Assembly (NCBI GenBank): GCA_032433595.1
Contig: JASWJB010000036.1
Coordinates: 124,001 to 188,000, forward strand
From: Conoideocrella luteorostrata
Lineage: Eukaryota > Ascomycota > Sordariomycetes > Hypocreales > Clavicipitaceae
Direction of reading: 5' to 3'
DNA: 64,000 nucleotides
Position numbers and translations under genes: made by a program. Below, piece by piece: positions 36,073 to 48,140 of the stretch. The notes beneath the pieces are model-generated. The model was not told the origin of the DNA. It saw only the letters and a list, made by a program, of their open reading frames with translations, and made no database searches. Numbering within the stretch: the stretch's first letter is position 1; every line of letters begins with the position of its first letter.

Positions 36073-37359
36073 TTACTTTCTCACCTTTCCAACAATCCAA
36101 CCGACCCAGTTCCCGACACATAGCATCGCCAGAAACAACCAATACCTAAAGCCGGTGCTATGCCCTGCCTTCAAATTCTTCCGCGACCCAACCCACACGT
36201 TTCTCGCGCGTGATTCGCTTATACGGTCATATGCTTTCACGGCCCCAGCCATCGTTGCGTGTTGCATGCACAATTGGTGTGCCAGGTCGTACGCATCGCA
36301 CAATGCTAGGTTTGCACCGAATCCGGCAAACGGACTTAGGGCATGGTTGCTGTCGCCAATAAAAACGACTGGCATGTCGGCGATGGAGCTGTGGGAAAAT
36401 GGCGGTTTGTCACGTCCGTTGAGACACATGACTGTTTTGGAGTCGGTGCGTTGTACGATTGTCGGAAAGGGCTCTTTAAAAAGGCACCCGAGCTTGGCAC
36501 TCGTTGCCAAAACGGCACGACGCTCTTCCTCAGTGGAAGACGGACCAAGTTCTTGGGTAGGTTGGTCTTCTCGGTGGCCGACAGCCCAGAGCAAAGTGTT
36601 CTGGTCGACTGGAGACAAGAAACAAGACACGCCAGTGTTGGAGATCATGAACCCCCAATCCTGCTGGACCGGCTTCGGAATGCCTTCAGGAAAGCCGGCA
36701 AGACCTCCTCTCAGCACAGCTCCGACATATTCCAAGTGATCATCCGGACGAAGTATCCCGCGCAGCCTGCTGCTGGCCCCATCGGCTGCAATCAAGAGAT
36801 CGCAATCGGCGTGAGTTTTGATGTTATGAATCCGCTGCTCCATGTGAACCCTCAACCGACCATGGCGGAGCTTCTCAACGTCCAAGCATTGAGCGTCCCA
36901 TTGTATACTAATATTTTCGCAAGCCCCAACAGCTTCTATCAAAACACGCCTGAGGCCTTTCCGCACGATGCGAATACTCGCCGTCTCCAGCCCAGCAAGC
37001 GGGCGGCGGCGCAAGCACAGATACTCGCTCCAGTCAGGTCCCCATATCTTGAAAGAACCAGGTCCATTCACTCTCGCGACAGCGTGTTCGAGAATTGTAT
37101 CAACTAGGCCGAGCTTTTTTAAAGCTACTAGACCGCCCGCGTCGTTATACCCCGATATAGACAGGCTGTAATTTTCCCCTTCTCTCCATCGCTCCGAATC
37201 GGGGCTGTCCCGATCGTAAACGATCACGGTTGGCGGCTCTGATGTATGATCCCATTGCTTGTGAATGCCTATCGCGAAGGCCAGTCCTGCAATGCCTCCG
37301 CCGACGACAAATATGGTCTTCCCCGATAGGAAATGTCGGCTTTGTTTAGGAATAGCCAT
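36073..37359 (-). CDS. FAD-dependent monooxygenase, membrane-anchored
   Basis: Flavoprotein of the para-hydroxybenzoate/salicylate hydroxylase class that would hydroxylate or epoxidise a small molecule with NAD(P)H and O2. A single exon of 428 residues starts at the ATG at 37359. The dinucleotide-binding motif is G20-x-G22-x-x-G25 in FVVGGGIAGLAFAI. The DG motif appears as LLIAADGASSRLR, and the FAD ribityl-binding GD motif as VFIGDSNHALSPFAGFGANLAL. A hydrophobic segment near the C-terminus (FRYWLFLAMLCVGNWVGWIV) followed by basic residues suggests a tail anchor in a membrane. No biosynthetic cluster surrounds it, so the substrate stays open. Confidence 0.85.
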   Translation of the reverse strand: MAIPKQSRHFLSGKTIFVVGGGIAGLAFAIGIHKQWDHTSEPPTVIVYDRDSPDSERWREGENYSLSISGYNDAGGLVALKKLGLVDTILEHAVARVNGPGSFKIWGPDWSEYLCLRRRPLAGLETASIRIVRKGLRRVLIEAVGACENISIQWDAQCLDVEKLRHGRLRVHMEQRIHNIKTHADCDLLIAADGASSRLRGILRPDDHLEYVGAVLRGGLAGFPEGIPKPVQQDWGFMISNTGVSCFLSPVDQNTLLWAVGHREDQPTQELGPSSTEEERRAVLATSAKLGCLFKEPFPTIVQRTDSKTVMCLNGRDKPPFSHSSIADMPVVFIGDSNHALSPFAGFGANLALCDAYDLAHQLCMQHATMAGAVKAYDRISESRARNVWVGSRKNLKAGHSTGFRYWLFLAMLCVGNWVGWIVGKVRK

Positions 37360-39210
37360 GCAAGGCAGTTCAGTTCCTTAGTTGCTCGACCGTGGGCATG
37401 TGTTGCTTCAAATGGAAGAAATAATCTAGATGCGATACTGCTGGTATTTGTGCTGGATGCGGGCAAAGGCATATCTCAGCGGCCATTGGTGTGTAACATA
37501 ACGAGAATAAACGCCTCCACCCTCAAAAAGAAAGGCGTTGTCCAAAAGAGGAGCGTCGTCAGATCTGCCGGTGTGTAGTACATGTTCAGCAAGGCATGCT
37601 CAGTGAACACGCCCATATTCTGCTATGGAACCCATTTGACACATCTGGCTACCGCTTCACAGCCAGCCACATCCAATCCATTGGTACAAAGATGACTCCA
37701 TCCTTGGGAATCCAGTGCGGAGTTCCACCATCACTGCTACCAGTAATACACTTGACACAGGCGATCAGCAACGAGCTCGGACGCCATCAGAGTCGGCAAA
37801 AAACCAAACTTAACCGAAAATCCACCCACTGGTCAATACGGTTTACGAGCAAGACAGCTTGCGAAGTAATTGTCAAGTTTCGCAAAAGACAAAGCGAAGT
37901 TACGCGCGAAACGATCCACCACAAATTTCATTTCACGCGGTAGCAGGGTTGTGGGATGACCTGTGACGGCGGTTCGGAGAGCTTCCAGCTTGCATACACG
38001 TACTTTCCTATTTGAGTTGTCGCGTCCTTGAATAGGCAATTTGTGCGGAATGATCAGTCCAGACATCGTGGGGAAAGATTTTTCTTGTACTTTTCTCTTA
38101 CGAGTTACCTACTATGTATTTGATACGATGAGCAGTACTTTCCCCATTTACTACATGTGAATCATTTTAGAGCGCAGAGAATGTTGACTTCTGAAAGCTC
38201 AGTTTATTTCGCAGTTAGTAGGTCAGCTAGTAGGTCAGCTAGTAGCTGTCGTGGCTGCTAATCTGCCACGAAACATGCCAATACGGCTCCGCCTGCAGAT
38301 CAGAGGTCGCGATTGTCAAGGCAGTGAGTGAGGCGCTACTCCAGGAGCTAAGGCTTTTTCCTTCGGCAGTACTCTGTATGGAGAAGCATCCCAATATTTG
38401 GCGGATCAATGTTTGCAAAGGTCCTGGGACACAATTTTTTGAGTTGCCTTAATATAGGTATATGCGATCGCATTAGGTATTGGTAATTTCCATGCGCGAT
38501 AGACTGCCGGTAGTATTAGTTTAGTGATACCGTATACAAGGCATAATATTACTTCGTCACATGAACAGCCCATTCACGCTGCTACACCAATTAGCAACAC
38601 CAGCATCAACAGCGACCACGAGTACAATTAAATGACTAATCCTGAACAAAGCCTCCTAGTTATCCATAGTGCCGGAACTGAGGCTATCGGAGGTCTGCTT
38701 CATCATACTTTATCCGTTAAACAATTGGATCCCGGCACAAAGCCTGGAGTGGTCAACACCTACCTACCCTACAGCATGTCCTTGTCTGCAGCTTGGCCCG
38801 ACTGCTCGTATAGTTACCGTGCAACTCATTAAAATGGTATATTGCCAGCCTCCGTTTCTTCTCAGAAAGAAAACACTATATTGTAGAATGTCAGATGACG
38901 GCTCCTCTCTCTAGTGCGCGAATCAATTCTAGGGCAGCCGTCAAGCCATGACAAGCCAAGTGCGGTTATCAAATAGTTAATGTGGATTGCTGAGCACCGG
39001 CAGTGCCATCATCACCATAGTACAGCCTATCCACCAGAAGAACAGAGATGGTTATTTAAGTCCGAACTTGAGAGAAACTTGAATCAAATATGTGTATACT
39101 TCAGATGTATGTTGCCATTCGAAACGGCGATATATTTACCAACAAATCATTATTATCTACTTCATCTTACACACCCTCTATACCATTATTTCTCCCTTGC
39201 TATTGTGAAC
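37360..39210. other. Intergenic region
   Basis: A 12-base tandem repeat (TAGTAGGTCAGC, two and a half copies) lies at 38216-38245. Small frames near 37600-37940 and 38630-38910 have no protein character I trust. Confidence 0.55.
38216..38245. repeat. 12-bp tandem repeat
   Basis: TAGTAGGTCAGC occurs twice in a row and is followed by a half copy. Confidence 0.85.
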
Positions 39211-40122
39211 TCAAGGATTCCCAGGCGACCCTTCATCCAAGTTGTAATTAAACTTGAAATCCTGAAATTTGTCCTTGATCTTACTCGCACACCCTTCCAA
39301 GTTTCCAGGGAGAGCATCGTCCGAGACCGCGATATTGGCAGCGCCAAAGTCGTAAGCAACGAGCTTGTTTCGCAAGTCAAGGCTGGGAAATCCATTCCAC
39401 GAGATAAGCGCCGACTTCCACCACACGTGCTTGTGATTCTCTGGTGGCTCGTCCCCGTCGCCTTTTGAAAATCGAAAGTAATGAGTCCCGATGGCACCAT
39501 CTTTGTTATAAACAGCCTTCATGTGGGTGTCCTCCTTGGGAATATCCTTCCAAAGCCTGGCGTCGTACCTACCGTGGGCAGACGCACACCCAAATTGCGG
39601 CTCGCCGTCTTTGGTCCACACCTGTAAATGCTCCCAGTCGTACTGGTGGCCGATACAGATGCGATCGCCAATGTCCTTTTCGAAGAAGTAATCGTACAGA
39701 TAGGCGCACCAGCCGTTGTTGCACCGCTGTCGGGAGTAGACGTTGCTGTGGTCCATGTCATACTCATCACGACAGCCCTCCGTATTAGTTTCATGGCGTG
39801 ATCGACCTTGATCAATATGGCCATCAGGACCAATCGCAGGGACATTATAGCAACTATCCGTGTCAAAGTCGAGTGCCGGTTGCCACTTCAAATCATTTGC
39901 CGTAGCCCTTTGAGCCAGAGGAGGCGGAGGGTTTTCATCGAAGCCCTTGTCATCGCAGAGTCCTTGCGCTACCATATCCATAGACTCTGGTGGAACGACA
40001 AGATCCGGGTGACCTTCTATAGTCAAGGTCGCATTCCTTGTATTTAGAACCGGAGTTCTCAAGTTCGCCGTCGCAAGAGCAAGGATGCCAGGGACGACCA
40101 AGAAGAGAATAGCGGTGCGCAT
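39211..40122 (-). CDS. Secreted NPP1/NEP1-like protein (necrosis-inducing family)
   Basis: Member of the NPP1 (NLP) family of secreted proteins, some of which damage plant membranes. A single exon from the first ATG at 40122 gives 303 residues with a signal peptide over about residues 1-20. The open frame reaches a little further upstream but without an ATG. The family heptapeptide, usually GHRHDWE, here reads GHQYDWE at residues 158-164, so the first His, Asp and Glu stay but the third and fourth positions differ. Several cysteines, including the RCNNGWC pair, point to a disulfide-rich subtype rather than the simple type 1 form. An AT-rich TATATA at 40179 may be the promoter element. Toxic activity cannot be read from sequence; many family members are not cytotoxic. 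Confidence 0.88.
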   Translation of the reverse strand: MRTAILFLVVPGILALATANLRTPVLNTRNATLTIEGHPDLVVPPESMDMVAQGLCDDKGFDENPPPPLAQRATANDLKWQPALDFDTDSCYNVPAIGPDGHIDQGRSRHETNTEGCRDEYDMDHSNVYSRQRCNNGWCAYLYDYFFEKDIGDRICIGHQYDWEHLQVWTKDGEPQFGCASAHGRYDARLWKDIPKEDTHMKAVYNKDGAIGTHYFRFSKGDGDEPPENHKHVWWKSALISWNGFPSLDLRNKLVAYDFGAANIAVSDDALPGNLEGCASKIKDKFQDFKFNYNLDEGSPGNP

Positions 40123-42051
40123 GTTGAAATTCAAAGTCTTTACAGGCCAAGTCTATGTACACTTGATCAGACACTCGGTATATACAGAAAGAGTGCCTCA
40201 AGTTATAAGTCGAACGCGAGGACTGCAGTGACGACAAAGGATGTGCGCAGGCGCGGTCGATGCAGATGTTTTTGTAAGAAAACGTGAACGTCTTGGAGGA
40301 CAGTATATGTTTGAAGATACGGACTTGAGAGAAAGTTTGGCAGGATTATTGAGTTGGAGAAACGGCTCGTGAGTCTCGCAAACCTCGAAAGCGCATGCGC
40401 TTGTCTCTCGTGACAAGAGTTTCAAAGAGAGTAATGCATTAGAGAAACGGTCGCAAGCGGCAGTCAGCAGCGCGCGGGCACCCTTTTAAAAAAGCCATCG
40501 AATTTATTGACGATAAGACCTTGACAACTCAAGCAGGGTCAATAGAAAATTCCAATTGGGTTTGCCTGAGGGATTGACGGTCTACCCGACGTGCGGTCGT
40601 GGTGTAAGCGGTGTTCGTGAACGTCCACTGGTGCAGATAAGCCTTGCCATTCGCCCAATACGGGAGGTGAATATCTAAACTGCAGGGGTTTCAATAAGAC
40701 TCCTAAAATACCGTATGGCTTAGGAAGATATGAATGGCTTCGGCGCAATGTAACCAGAATTTGGTCATTTGCTCCGTGCCCATTGCAGCGATCAGCGACG
40801 CCAATACGGCGGAGAGCCGGTTTGCGTGCGGAGGCGCATCCTTTGGGCTGTAGGGAGGACTGCTTGGACGGTAAGCACGTAATAGTGAAGTGTGATTTGG
40901 AGGAGCAAAATCAGCCGGACTGGACTAGATGCCATAACCCCTGCAACTCTGGGGAAAGTGTGAGCCAATGGAGGGTGCACCTGTATCGGCCTGGAAAGGA
41001 GTTCAGCTGATCCCGTGGCGAGGTGAGCAACCACTGGCTGTTCAAAGCGGTGCAATCTGTACGTGCCGGTCACAGAATGAGTTTAGGCCAGAGATCAATG
41101 ACCCTTTCCAAGATGTCCCGGGTCATGAGCTGGTTGGTTGACGGCGGTGGCCAGCCCGTGATCTTGCTGTGATGAAATCGGAGCAAAGCAGGGCAGATGG
41201 GGAGAAGGACAAAGCAGCCCGAAGCGAGGGGAGCGAGTTCAAAGTTGTGGCTGATGAGGCTTGCCGCTGGGACCTGGCTCATTAACGGCCACGATGCGAG
41301 ATGATGCTGGAGCGAATGATTGCGAGTTTGGCTTGGTAGCTGATAGAAATAGAGAAGCCAGCGCCCCTCCCCCTTTTCGTGTTTTCCGAGTTGGATGTTC
41401 GGAGTATTTGTCGCCGCATCCTGGCAGGGGCTGGAAATTGAGGCGCAAAGCCGAGCTGAACGAAGCTGGTTGAAGCTCATAGTGAGCGGACAAGTCACCG
41501 ACCAAAAGATGTGAGTGAGGATTCAGGACAGGTCGCCAGCACTCGTCGCAAGACGAAGCGGAAGCAGCATAGCTGTAGCCGGTTTATGTTTTAAGATGCA
41601 GCTGTTGTTTAGCTGGATTGCTGAATGATGATAATGATATCTTTTTGTTGGTAGTTGTGTCATGATTCGGCGTATTGTACTCCTACTCCGCGGGTTGACC
41701 AATCTCGTACAGGCGATTGCTCACCTTTGCTGGAAATACCACCAGTAGCAACGACGGCGACAGGATGCTGAAATCCGCACCCGTCTCAATGTCCAAATTA
41801 GCTGGGAAAGCAGACCAAATTGGCACCCGCACACCGCATCTGCACAGGGTCCAACCCCGCCAATCTTTGGAGAAGCCCGAAAACCACCCCTCCAGAAAAA
41901 AAAAAAAAAAGATGTGATGTCAAGGTTTCCTTGTAGACCACCACATTGACATATTCGGCCAATATAACCTGCATTGTTCAGCTCTCATGCCAAAACCAGA
42001 GCACCATAAAGAAGAAACCATCTTTATACTGCTGCAGGCCGAGCCGCAGCC
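40123..42051. other. Intergenic region between divergent genes
   Basis: Upstream region shared by the NPP1-like gene and DPH2. A poly-A run lies near 41897-41910. Overlapping short frames at 41070-41505 lack protein character. No gene called. Confidence 0.55.
40179..40184 (-). promoter_or_regulatory. Possible TATA element of the NPP1-like gene
   Basis: TATATA 57 bases before the ATG on the minus strand. Position fits a TATA box only if the leader is short. Confidence 0.35.
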
Positions 42052-43632
42052 ATGGCCGCCGAGCTTGTCGCAGCGCCTGTCCTCTCAACACCCGACGACA
42101 ACATCATAGAAGTCCCCGCGGCGGAGTCGATTCTCAAGTCGACACTCTCGGACGAAGAGCTCAGATCAACATTCGAAATAGCACGTACCGCAAAGGAAAT
42201 CCTGGAGGGAGGCTGGAAAAGAATCGCGCTACAATTTCCTGATCACATGTTGGTCGATGCCCCGCGAGTTGTGCAAGCGCTAGAAGTTGAGCTGAGCTCC
42301 GACGCGGCCGACAAAACGAAACGAATTCATATCCTGGCCGACACAAGTTATAGCGCGTGCTGTGTGGACGAAATCGCCGCCGAGCATGTAGACTCAGATG
42401 TGGTGGTTCACTATGGAAGGACCTGCTTGAGCCCTACAAGCCGATTACCGGTGATATACGTATACACATCGCATGAGCTAAATCACGATCTTGTGGTTGA
42501 GAAGTTCGAGGCGGAGTTCAGCGAAAAGGCCTCCAACGTCGTTTTTATGGCGGACTTGACATATCAGGATCATGTGGACGTCATTGTCAGCCGCTTGAGG
42601 ACGGCAGGTTACACAAACGTGCTGGGAACAACGGTGGAAAGAAACCCGGCAGCCACGATACCCAACAGAAAGATTTCAGGCCCCGAAATGACCGAAGAGA
42701 TGATCAAAACACATTCACTCTTCCACATTTCCGACCCGCCGACATCTCTCCTCCTCGCTCTACAAACTAGGTTCGCATCACTTCATGTTCTCTCCACGTC
42801 TGACCAATCAGCGCTTACCGTGGACGACACTACACTGAGAGCATCTGGTCTGCTCTACCGGCGGTTCAGCCGTGTGCTTGCCCTCGCATCTGCCGGTGTT
42901 GTCGGCATTCTTGTTAACACCCTCTCTGTGTCGAATTACATGGAATCAATCGACTTGCTGCGCAAAAAGATCTCCAAAGCCGGCAAGAAGAGCTACACAA
43001 TTGTGGTAGGCAAGCTGAATCCAGCGAAATTGCTCAATTTTCCCGAAATTGAGGGCTGGGTAGTCGTTGGCTGTTGGGAGAGTGGTCTAGTTGAAGATGA
43101 CGGAAGCTATTGGAAGCCAGTAGTCACCCCGTTCGAAATGGAGGTTGCACTCATGAGTGACGAAGAAAGAACATGGGGTGCCGAGTGGTGGGGAGGCATC
43201 GAGAAATTGAAAGAAGATGTCCCACGGGCCGAAGAACCCAATACACTTGAGCAAGACGATCCGTTACCTGAGGTTGATGGCGGTGTCGAGGGAGAAGAGT
43301 CTTTGCCGCCGCAGTTCGACTGGCTAACAGGCCAGCTCGTCAGCCATAGCCGTCCAATGCACCTGACTGTACGGAGTGCCAAGAACGCTGCTGAAAACCA
43401 AAACGACGGCACGGAAAGTCCCAGCGAACCCAACGTTGTAGCCAAGAAATTCGCGGGCGATCTTGTAAGCATCAACGGCGTGGCTAGCCCCGGTGCCGAA
43501 TATCTTCGATCAAAGAGGACGTGGCAAGGCTTAGGAAGCGACTTCGACCAGGAAGCGAGCACGTTGATAGAGGAGGGACGGAGCGGAGTGGCAAGAGGAT
43601 ACCATGTTGGCGAAGACCAAACCAGGCATTAA
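42052..43632 (+). CDS. DPH2: Diphthamide biosynthesis protein 2
   Basis: Subunit of the cytosolic Dph1-Dph2 radical enzyme that starts making diphthamide on elongation factor 2 by transferring the 3-amino-3-carboxypropyl group of SAM. A single exon of 526 residues has a good start context (CCATGG). Family landmarks are RIALQFPDHMLVDAP, the ADTSYSACCVDEIAAEH segment with Cys103/Cys104, HYGRTCLSP with Cys125, and VVVGCWESGLVED near residue 347. The C-terminal region ends with the typical LRSKRTWQGLG sequence. DPH2 keeps an iron-sulfur cluster that supports DPH1, as known from yeast. No neighbour is functionally related. Confidence 0.93.
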   Translation: MAAELVAAPVLSTPDDNIIEVPAAESILKSTLSDEELRSTFEIARTAKEILEGGWKRIALQFPDHMLVDAPRVVQALEVELSSDAADKTKRIHILADTSYSACCVDEIAAEHVDSDVVVHYGRTCLSPTSRLPVIYVYTSHELNHDLVVEKFEAEFSEKASNVVFMADLTYQDHVDVIVSRLRTAGYTNVLGTTVERNPAATIPNRKISGPEMTEEMIKTHSLFHISDPPTSLLLALQTRFASLHVLSTSDQSALTVDDTTLRASGLLYRRFSRVLALASAGVVGILVNTLSVSNYMESIDLLRKKISKAGKKSYTIVVGKLNPAKLLNFPEIEGWVVVGCWESGLVEDDGSYWKPVVTPFEMEVALMSDEERTWGAEWWGGIEKLKEDVPRAEEPNTLEQDDPLPEVDGGVEGEESLPPQFDWLTGQLVSHSRPMHLTVRSAKNAAENQNDGTESPSEPNVVAKKFAGDLVSINGVASPGAEYLRSKRTWQGLGSDFDQEASTLIEEGRSGVARGYHVGEDQTRH

Positions 43633-45104
43633 TTAGCATTTGGCGTGTAAAGTTATACCACGGTTGTGTATTCTAAACTCGCCAAAACTCAGTCCTGTCT
43701 CCTCGTGGCGGCTGGACGGATGAGCCTAACTTTCTCATTGGTCAGACAGCCTTTCGACGACATATCTCTGCTCTGCAATAAGAAAACTGGAGTCGTCCGT
43801 TCAGCCGTTTGGGGACACAGAACTAGGATTTGGCGAGATAAGTCTTTCGTAAGACCTCCTCTCCGGCTGCATTGTATTCTGCACTTTTTCTCGCGGTTCA
43901 TCCCTTGGCAGCCGGAAATGACGATATTAGAGAGCAAGGAATCGCCATGCAATGATCTGTTGGTTAACAGAAACGATTCTGCATGCATAATATACGCCTT
44001 ATACACGCGCTTCCCTGTTTTTTTTTCTTCCTGAAAAATATATTCATGATGAGACCGATTTAATGGAAATGTCGGTATACTATCTCAAGATTCGCAACTA
44101 GGACGGTTGCTTCCTGACCAATGGCGTTAATTAGAGTAAATGTACGAATAGAGTAGCACATTTAACTTTGAAAACACCAGCTCGTTCTACTGTGGCTGTT
44201 CCCACCGCTATCTGAGCCTATAACAGATAACTACAAAGACGTAGCCAATCTCTCTCCCGCTATATCAAAGCTGGACATCAATGAAATACACGCAGGTCTC
44301 CTATCTGCCAGTTACTTTTTTCGTGCGCCACGCACAATTTTAACAATTTTCGTCATAAGACCCTTGTCATCTCCTTTGACCGAGAAGCAAGAAGGTACGT
44401 AAACGGGGACGCTATCTGTATTCACCGATAGAAGTAGCAGCAAGACTTGTTTCGCTTACTTCAGCTTCACCACGAGATGCGGTACATGTTTATTTACGTT
44501 CCCAAATTTTATATTGATATGACATATGGACGGGTATTATTAGCGGGCACATACAAGGCCCTGGCAGGACTATAATCTAACAAGCACATCAGAACAGATA
44601 ATTCTGGCGCCGTTAACTTCAATTCAAGTTTCATCTCCACCCCAGAAGCGGCTCCTTTAGGCACACACGCACGCTAACGACCGTGGGTATTGTTTTAAAA
44701 ACAAAGGGAACCAACCGAACTGTACGTCAATCGTGAACTTCCCTCAGAATCACTCATACCAAGACAATCCGTTCAATAGAGGTCGTCTGTTTGTCCGTCC
44801 TAGGAATGCGACTCCACGCCAAAAGCATCAATTCGCGAACCAGCTATTCCCATCAGTCATTCAAGGTTGAGTCGAACGAAACGAAACATGCGTGTTCCAT
44901 GCCAATATGCCTCTTTATAGCATATCTAGCTAGTGTGATCAGTGATCAAGATCTGACTTGGACTTCCTGGTTCTCCAGGCACTCCTCCTCGCGAGCAGAA
45001 TCAACGAGGTTGTTTTCGCAGACGCAGTTTGTGCGTCGGACGACCCCGACCCAGTTACCATCCCAATCGTACTTCTCTGTTTACCTACAACCCGCATATG
45101 TGCC
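43633..45104. other. Intergenic region
   Basis: Between DPH2 and the convergent MARVEL-like gene. AT-rich without repeats of note; frames are short and not protein-like. Confidence 0.6.
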
Positions 45105-45809
45105 TCACACGTAGACGCGACGATGGGAGTGCGGGCTGCGGTGGCCGCTGTAACGAGACCCGCCAGAACGACTGCGACTGTGGTGTCGGTGGCTGTGGCG
45201 GCTGGAGTGATGGCTTCGCACGACACGGACCCGACGGTCGTCGTAGGCAAGATCACCGCCGTGGCTGAAGGCGGCAACGGCCGTAGTAGCGAAGAAGATG
45301 ATGTTCATGATGGCAAAGGCCCAGCTGGCCTTGAGCATGGAGCAAGGTTTGTCGGTTTGCCAGTCCCAATACGGGACGGGAACATGGTAGGGTGAATACC
45401 ACACCGAGTTGGCATTAGGGCTAGAGCAGTCGGCATCAGCAATGCCTCTTAGTTCATAAACTGCGGCGATGAGAGCACCCATGAAGCCAAGGTCAACTAT
45501 GGCGACAAAGCGAGCATTGGCAGATGACCGGTGATAGCTGAAGAGAGTGAAGACGGCCCAGGCGAGCGCAAGAACGGTGACGATGAACAGGATAAGAATC
45601 GAGTCGGGCGTCAAGGCGTTGTGATTGGCAAAGATGTTGACAAACCAAGCGAGCATGCCCATGGGAGGTATCTGGAGAGGAGAAAAATATAGTGTTAGGT
45701 TTTGCAGGGAATCAACTACATGGAGCCATTAGGCGCGCGTGTGTAAGTTGCTCACCAAAGTGACGATCTGAGAAACCCTCGTGCAGACGAAAACAAGCGC
45801 GAACAACAT
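45105..45809 (-). CDS. MARVEL-like four-pass membrane protein with His/Ser/Arg tail
   Basis: Small tetraspan membrane protein, 206 residues. Exon 1 is 45809-45756 (18 codons, MLFALVFVCTRVSQIVTL) and exon 2 is 45671-45105, with an 83-base GT-AG intron; the join is needed to build the first membrane helix. Further helices lie near SILILFIVTVLALAWAVFTLF, IVDLGFMGALIAAVYEL and ASWAFAIMNIIFFATTAVAAF. The loop between helices three and four holds two cysteines (ADCSS, KPCSM) that may form a disulfide. The last 45 residues are a basic, His/Ser/Arg-rich tail facing the cytosol. MARVEL proteins organise membrane domains and vesicle traffic; a specific role is not evident. Confidence 0.8.
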
Positions 45810-48140
45810 GGCGGGCAAATGATACCAGGTGACTGGCACAATGCGACTATTGCGCAACACGTTGCGGCAGCGAAGCCGTTAGTGATGATGTTGGTGGTGG
45901 CGTTGGTGGTGGTGGTGGTGGTGGTGGAATGCGACAGCGACTCTCACACAACGTGGCAAGGTGGGATGTATGGAATGCCAGAAAAAAAAGAGAGGCAAGA
46001 TTGTACCGGAGGATCAACGGGGGACGAGCACAGGTGATATACTCCGTATTGGTCAGATGAATGCATGAATTATTGGATGGGCTGGGAAACCAAAGAAAGA
46101 AATTGTCGACTCAACCAAGCCAACGCAAGGGCCGGAGCGCATGCATTGATTACATGGATGCACCAATACGTCGTTGACGCCTGGATCCTTGATCGGGACG
46201 CATAACTATAATCAAGAGGCTGGCAAGCTGGGGTCGATGGTGGGCAGCCAGTAACAGTGGGCACGGCGAGATCCACCCGCTCATGCACGTTTTTCGTTTT
46301 TCTTGATCTCGGGCCTGTCTGCATGTTCCGGACTTGTAGCCACCTAGCACAGAGTACGGAGTACATGGGCCCCGATAATACGAACGAGTTGCAGCAGCGC
46401 ACCTCAGTCGTCGCCTCAGTCGTCTCCTCAGTCGGAAGCATCGGGCATGGCTGCGTGGAACGGAGCATCAACAAATCTGTCGTGAAATGAGGCATGCTTA
46501 AGCTTAATGCTCGTCGTGCCTGACAATGGGTCTTTGTTTGTTTTTTTAGGCTGATGATGGCCCAAGCTCCGGCCTTGCCGCAACAGCTAGCTGCACTAGG
46601 AGTATACGCAGGGAGCCCTAAGGACCGGGAACATGCTCTGGACAGCAATTGTTTCAGTGGTTCCGGCGGGAATGATGACGCATCTGGGCCAGTCGCCGAG
46701 GAAGGAAGGGCCATCCGTCGAGCAAGGTTTGTTGCTTTCCCCGGACGTCCAATGCTGTCTTCCAAGAGGCGACGGGTTGTGGTGGGTCCTGTTGCTAAAA
46801 TTTTGAGAATTTAGAAGAGGCTGGGGTGGGAGGCTGGTCGTTTGTACCGACAGCTGTTTGCCCAATTTGGCTGACAAGTTGTCAACCTGGAAATTGATCT
46901 GCAGTTTCAGTCGCCAAAGTTTGCTAGTACTACTCCGTATTTATCGAGTAAAAGGTTGACTTACACGTTGACACAAGGCACGATCCGATGACACTATGGA
47001 AGCACACGCGCAGCCCTTGGTTTACCATGCGTTGTCTTGGTCTTGTCCGATAACGTGTTTCCAGCCCAGCAGACTAGTCTCCTCATCCAGTCGACTGGCC
47101 GTGTACGAGCTAAAAGACAGAAAATGAAAATGCTATTAGTGCCACGCAGAACTGACCGATCCCAGTTCCTGCACAATTGCGAGGAAAGCTCTTTGGGGAG
47201 AATGTCACCCGCCATATCATCCAGATGGTCATCTGGCGGAAGAAAATGTGCATGAACAGGGCAGCAGGGAGGGGTAGTTCTTGGCGCAAATCCACCTCCT
47301 TTGACCGAATGGAATTCGGATGCCTGAAGGCGTAGGAGCCCAAACTTGGCAAAACAGATATGAGGCGTTAACTAGCAGTGAGCTTAAAAAAAAAAAAAGG
47401 TTTCAAGCGACACTATCACAATGAGCCCATGCTTAAGATTCTGGTCGGAGCTGATGGCGCTGAGCATTATTTCCATAATTGCTCCCACGATATCCACCCA
47501 AAAACTCCCGGACATTTGCAACCACAACGTTACGTCTTGTTCGGATTTTCCCAGAAGCAAATAATTGAACTGCACTAGATGGAAAGTTGATCCGGCCCTG
47601 CACAACTTGCATGCTTGGACAGCCACGGAAAGATAGACAGATGATCGGGCAGAACGTCATGCTCACTCTTGCAAGATCTCTCCACAGCCAACTAAACCCT
47701 CCCCCTTGGGTCTCAGATCGAATCGTGCACTGCATGTTTTAACAGCACTTTGAGCGAGTCGCAGCAACCGCGAAAACAATCGAAAACAATGGGCTGCTTT
47801 ACCATTTCTGAAGGAGCATTCTTCAGGCCGGCAGTCGGAATTTAAAACCACCCAAGTTAAGAAATACGATCACCTTGTTGAAGATGTCCTAGATAAGGAG
47901 AAACATCAAATTTCGGATAATGAATTAGACATGGACTGACATCCAAAAACCACCATACCTCGCCACGAGTCTAGACACCTTCAAAGGTCGACCAGATAAC
48001 GCAGAAACCGTATTTAAATCCTAGCGCCTCCCCTGATTCTCAAGTATACCTGCTCTGCTACACCACTGAGCACCTAGACTCCCTACGCACAAAGCCCGCG
48101 CAAATAACACCCGAACTCGAGGCTATACTTAAATAATATA
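45810..48140. other. Gene-poor region
   Basis: Holds three TACGGAGTA copies (46040, 46355, 46931). A 231-codon frame on the minus strand (46070-46765) has no recognisable domain and is rejected. A poly-A run of about 12 lies near 47387. Confidence 0.55.
45890..45928. repeat. (TGG)n microsatellite
   Basis: A GTT/GTG trinucleotide run 80 bases upstream of the MARVEL-like gene start; probably promoter or leader. Confidence 0.85.

Noticed and set aside
36343..37107. 254-codon plus-strand frame
   Set aside because: Antisense shadow of the FAD monooxygenase gene.
41070..41505. Overlapping minus-strand frames upstream of DPH2
   Set aside because: Two frames overlap in different phase, neither with protein character; more likely promoter sequence.
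46070..46765. 231-codon minus-strand frame
   Set aside because: No recognisable motif and Ser/Cys/Pro-rich composition typical of antisense or intergenic frames.
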